7,800 nucleotides of DNA from Halieaceae bacterium (GTDB taxonomy: Bacteria > Pseudomonadota > Gammaproteobacteria > Pseudomonadales > Halieaceae): assembly GCA_018666295.1 (NCBI GenBank), contig JABIZW010000129.1, positions 1 through 7,800 on the forward strand. Direction: 5' to 3'. The notes under the pieces are model-generated. The model was not told the DNA's origin, made no database searches, and was given only the letters and a program-made list of their open reading frames with translations. The position numbers and the translations under genes are program-made. The first letter of the stretch is position 1, and each line of letters begins with the position of its first letter. Below are positions 6,546 to 7,800 of the stretch, piece by piece.

Positions 6546-6641
6546 ATGGCTCGCGACGTCGGTACACTGCGAACAGTCATTAATAAAGAGGTCAATCGGC
6601 GGGTCCTTAGGGGGTCGTTCGACTGGAGGAGTACGCAATGA
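6546..6641 (+). CDS. Candidate 31-residue small ORF or leader peptide, coupled to the transporter gene
   Basis: I do not recognise this product. The ORF runs ATG to TGA with 31 codons, is preceded by GGAGGG at optimal spacing, and its stop overlaps the transporter start as ATGA (6638-6641). The predicted peptide is basic and polar, with seven Arg and one Lys, no membrane segment, no Cys, and a run NRRVLRGSFDWR in its second half. Codon use differs from the neighbours: CGA, two CGG, two AGG and GGG in so short a stretch. Part of this is forced, because codons 27-29 (TGG AGG AGT) are also the SD of the transporter. It could be a real small protein, a leader whose translation opens the transporter start, or chance. 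Placement 19 bases after the amidase stop would make amidase, small ORF and transporter one operon. Confidence 0.35.
   Translation: MARDVGTLRTVINKEVNRRVLRGSFDWRSTQ
6625..6630 (+). promoter_or_regulatory. Ribosome binding site of the AbgT-family gene
   Basis: GGAGGA lies 7 bases before the ATG at 6638 and clearly fixes that start. It lies inside the end of the candidate small ORF, so ribosomes translating that ORF would pass over it and terminate at the transporter start codon. Confidence 0.75.
6627..6636 (+). repeat. 10-base direct repeat, copy 2, over the transporter ribosome binding site
   Basis: Exact second copy of AGGAGTACGC found at 5063-5072 before the amidase. Here the ATG follows the repeat after 1 base instead of 5. 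Both genes of the probable operon thus share an initiation-region sequence. Confidence 0.55.
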
Positions 6642-7800
6642 ATACGTCGACAAATGACACGCAACAGAGCGTGGGTGGATTTTTAGGGTGGGTTGAGCGA
6701 AGCGGTAATAAGCTCCCGGACCCAGTCGTCCTCTTTTTCTGGCTCATCGTCGGTTTAGTGGCGATTTCCATCCTTGCCAGCCTGACCGGTGTCTCCGCGT
6801 CCCACCCGACTCAGGTGGACCCAGAGACCGGCGTTAACCGGATTATTGCAGCGACCAGTCTGTTATCAGGCGATAACTTGGCCAAGCTTTGGGTCGATAT
6901 GCCGAAGACGTTCACCCACTTTCATCCGCTGGGATACGTTTTAGTGGTGATGTTGGGGGCTGGGGTCGCTGAGCGCGCAGGTCTTTTTGGAACAGCAATG
7001 CGTGCCGGTGTTCGTGACGTACCCAAGGCGCTACTGACGCCCACAGTTGTGCTGGTGGGAATGCTGGGCAATCTTGCCGCCGATGCGGCCTACGTCGTTC
7101 TTATTCCACTGGCGGGGATTATTTTCCATGCAGCCGGACGGCACCCTATTGCCGGGATTGCCGCAGCCTTTGCGGGTGTCTCCGGAGGCTTTTCAGCCAA
7201 CTTTTTACCCGGACAATTAGACGCACTCTTGTTCGGAATAACCGAGGCCAGCGTCGAGACGGTCTTTGGGGACTTCACTGCCAATATTGCTGGCAACTGG
7301 TTTTTCATTGTGGGCATGACGTTTGTTTTTCTTCCCGTTATCTGGGCTGTTACGGACCGTATTATTGAGCCGCGTTTAGGGGTGTTTGACCCTAAGTTGG
7401 CGGCAGCAACGGGTGCCGGTGATGATGGTGCTCGTGCACTGACGGCTGCCGAGCGCAAGGGCCTTCGTAACGCAGGGTGGGCGGTGTTGTTTGTGATCGG
7501 TCTTTGGACGTTTTTTACGATCGGTCCTGGAACACCGTTGATCGACGAGAGCGCCTCGGCTGAGGCGCAAATGGCCCCGTTCTACAAGAGTTTGGTGGCT
7601 GCATTTTTCGTACTGTTTTTGCTGTCGGGTTGGGCTTATGGAAAGGGTGCAGGAACCGTTGAGAATCACCGAGACCTAGTAAAAATGATGACGGGTGCAA
7701 TGGAAGATCTCGCCTATTACCTGGTGCTCGCGTTCGTTGCGGCGCACTTCGTTGCGATGTTTTCGTGGTCAAATCTCGGGCTTATTTTGGCGGTCCACGG
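6638..7800 (+). CDS. AbgT-family transporter, 3'-truncated
   Basis: Inner-membrane carrier of the AbgT family. Characterised members either import p-aminobenzoyl-glutamate (E. coli AbgT) or export sulfonamides and p-aminobenzoate (MtrF, YdaH); the sequence here does not tell which. The frame is open to the window edge with 387 complete codons; the family usually has about 500-530. Seen: the N-terminal signature WVERSGNKLPDP (18-29), hydrophobic spans at about 28-50, 97-112, 132-165, 170-186, 219-240, 278-296, 315-333 and 359-375, and the conserved ADAAYVVLIPLAG (148-160), which carries an Asp in the first half of the fold. The soluble loop at 250-275 is rich in Ala, Gly and Asp. The start is set by GGAGGA 7 bases upstream. 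It is probably co-transcribed with the amidase, suggesting transport of its substrate or product. The C-terminal half that completes the substrate site is mostly outside the window. Confidence 0.9.
   Translation, partial: MNTSTNDTQQSVGGFLGWVERSGNKLPDPVVLFFWLIVGLVAISILASLTGVSASHPTQVDPETGVNRIIAATSLLSGDNLAKLWVDMPKTFTHFHPLGYVLVVMLGAGVAERAGLFGTAMRAGVRDVPKALLTPTVVLVGMLGNLAADAAYVVLIPLAGIIFHAAGRHPIAGIAAAFAGVSGGFSANFLPGQLDALLFGITEASVETVFGDFTANIAGNWFFIVGMTFVFLPVIWAVTDRIIEPRLGVFDPKLAAATGAGDDGARALTAAERKGLRNAGWAVLFVIGLWTFFTIGPGTPLIDESASAEAQMAPFYKSLVAAFFVLFLLSGWAYGKGAGTVENHRDLVKMMTGAMEDLAYYLVLAFVAAHFVAMFSWSNLGLILAVH

Noticed and set aside
6303..6653. 116-codon minus-strand ORF covering the amidase end and the gap before the transporter
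   Set aside because: Its product is Pro-, Arg- and His-rich and unlike any family I recognise, and most of it is antisense to the conserved amidase C-terminus. The plus-strand small ORF in the same gap has better start signals.

Overview
The window looks like a chromosomal segment of a heterotrophic, probably marine, Gram-negative bacterium. Its GC content is moderate (roughly mid-50s %, estimated by eye), the genes are closely packed, the Shine-Dalgarno (SD) sites are conventional, and the gene set is catabolic. A gammaproteobacterium of the OM60/NOR5 (Halieaceae) type would fit, but that is inference from gene style and no marker gene is present. I see no rRNA, tRNA, CRISPR array, insertion sequence, phage gene or origin.

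Layout. Positions 3-1196 (+) hold the C-terminal two thirds of a type I Baeyer-Villiger / flavin-containing monooxygenase cut by the window edge. After 47 bases comes a complete acyl-CoA carboxylase carboxyltransferase (1244-2797, +). A 70-residue biotinyl carrier protein (2815-3027, +) follows 17 bases later. These three read as one operon. The biotin carboxylase subunit needed to complete the carboxylase is not in view. A membrane-anchored or secreted glycoside hydrolase family 3 (GH3) protein (4969-3029, -) meets the biotinyl gene tail to tail with a single base between stop codons. A 108-base divergent region then separates it from an amidase-signature hydrolase (5078-6526, +). An AbgT-family transporter (from 6638, +) follows and runs off the right end. 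Between amidase and transporter lies a possible 31-codon ORF (6546-6641) with its own strong SD and an ATGA overlap with the transporter start.

How the genes may work together (inference). The left operon could oxidise a ketone to an ester or lactone and then carboxylate a derived acyl-CoA, as in degradation of terpenoid, alicyclic or branched compounds. The right operon pairs a cytoplasmic amide hydrolase with an AbgT carrier, which suggests an amide or amino-aryl compound as shared substrate or product. The GH3 gene is transcribed alone and need not be linked to either.

Most of the window is ordinary accessory metabolism. The most unusual points are the candidate translationally coupled small ORF before the transporter, substitutions in the carboxyltransferase acyl-CoA pocket, the apparent lack of the usual acid/base glutamate in the GH3 protein, and the one-base convergent junction. 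I found no convincing wholly new system.
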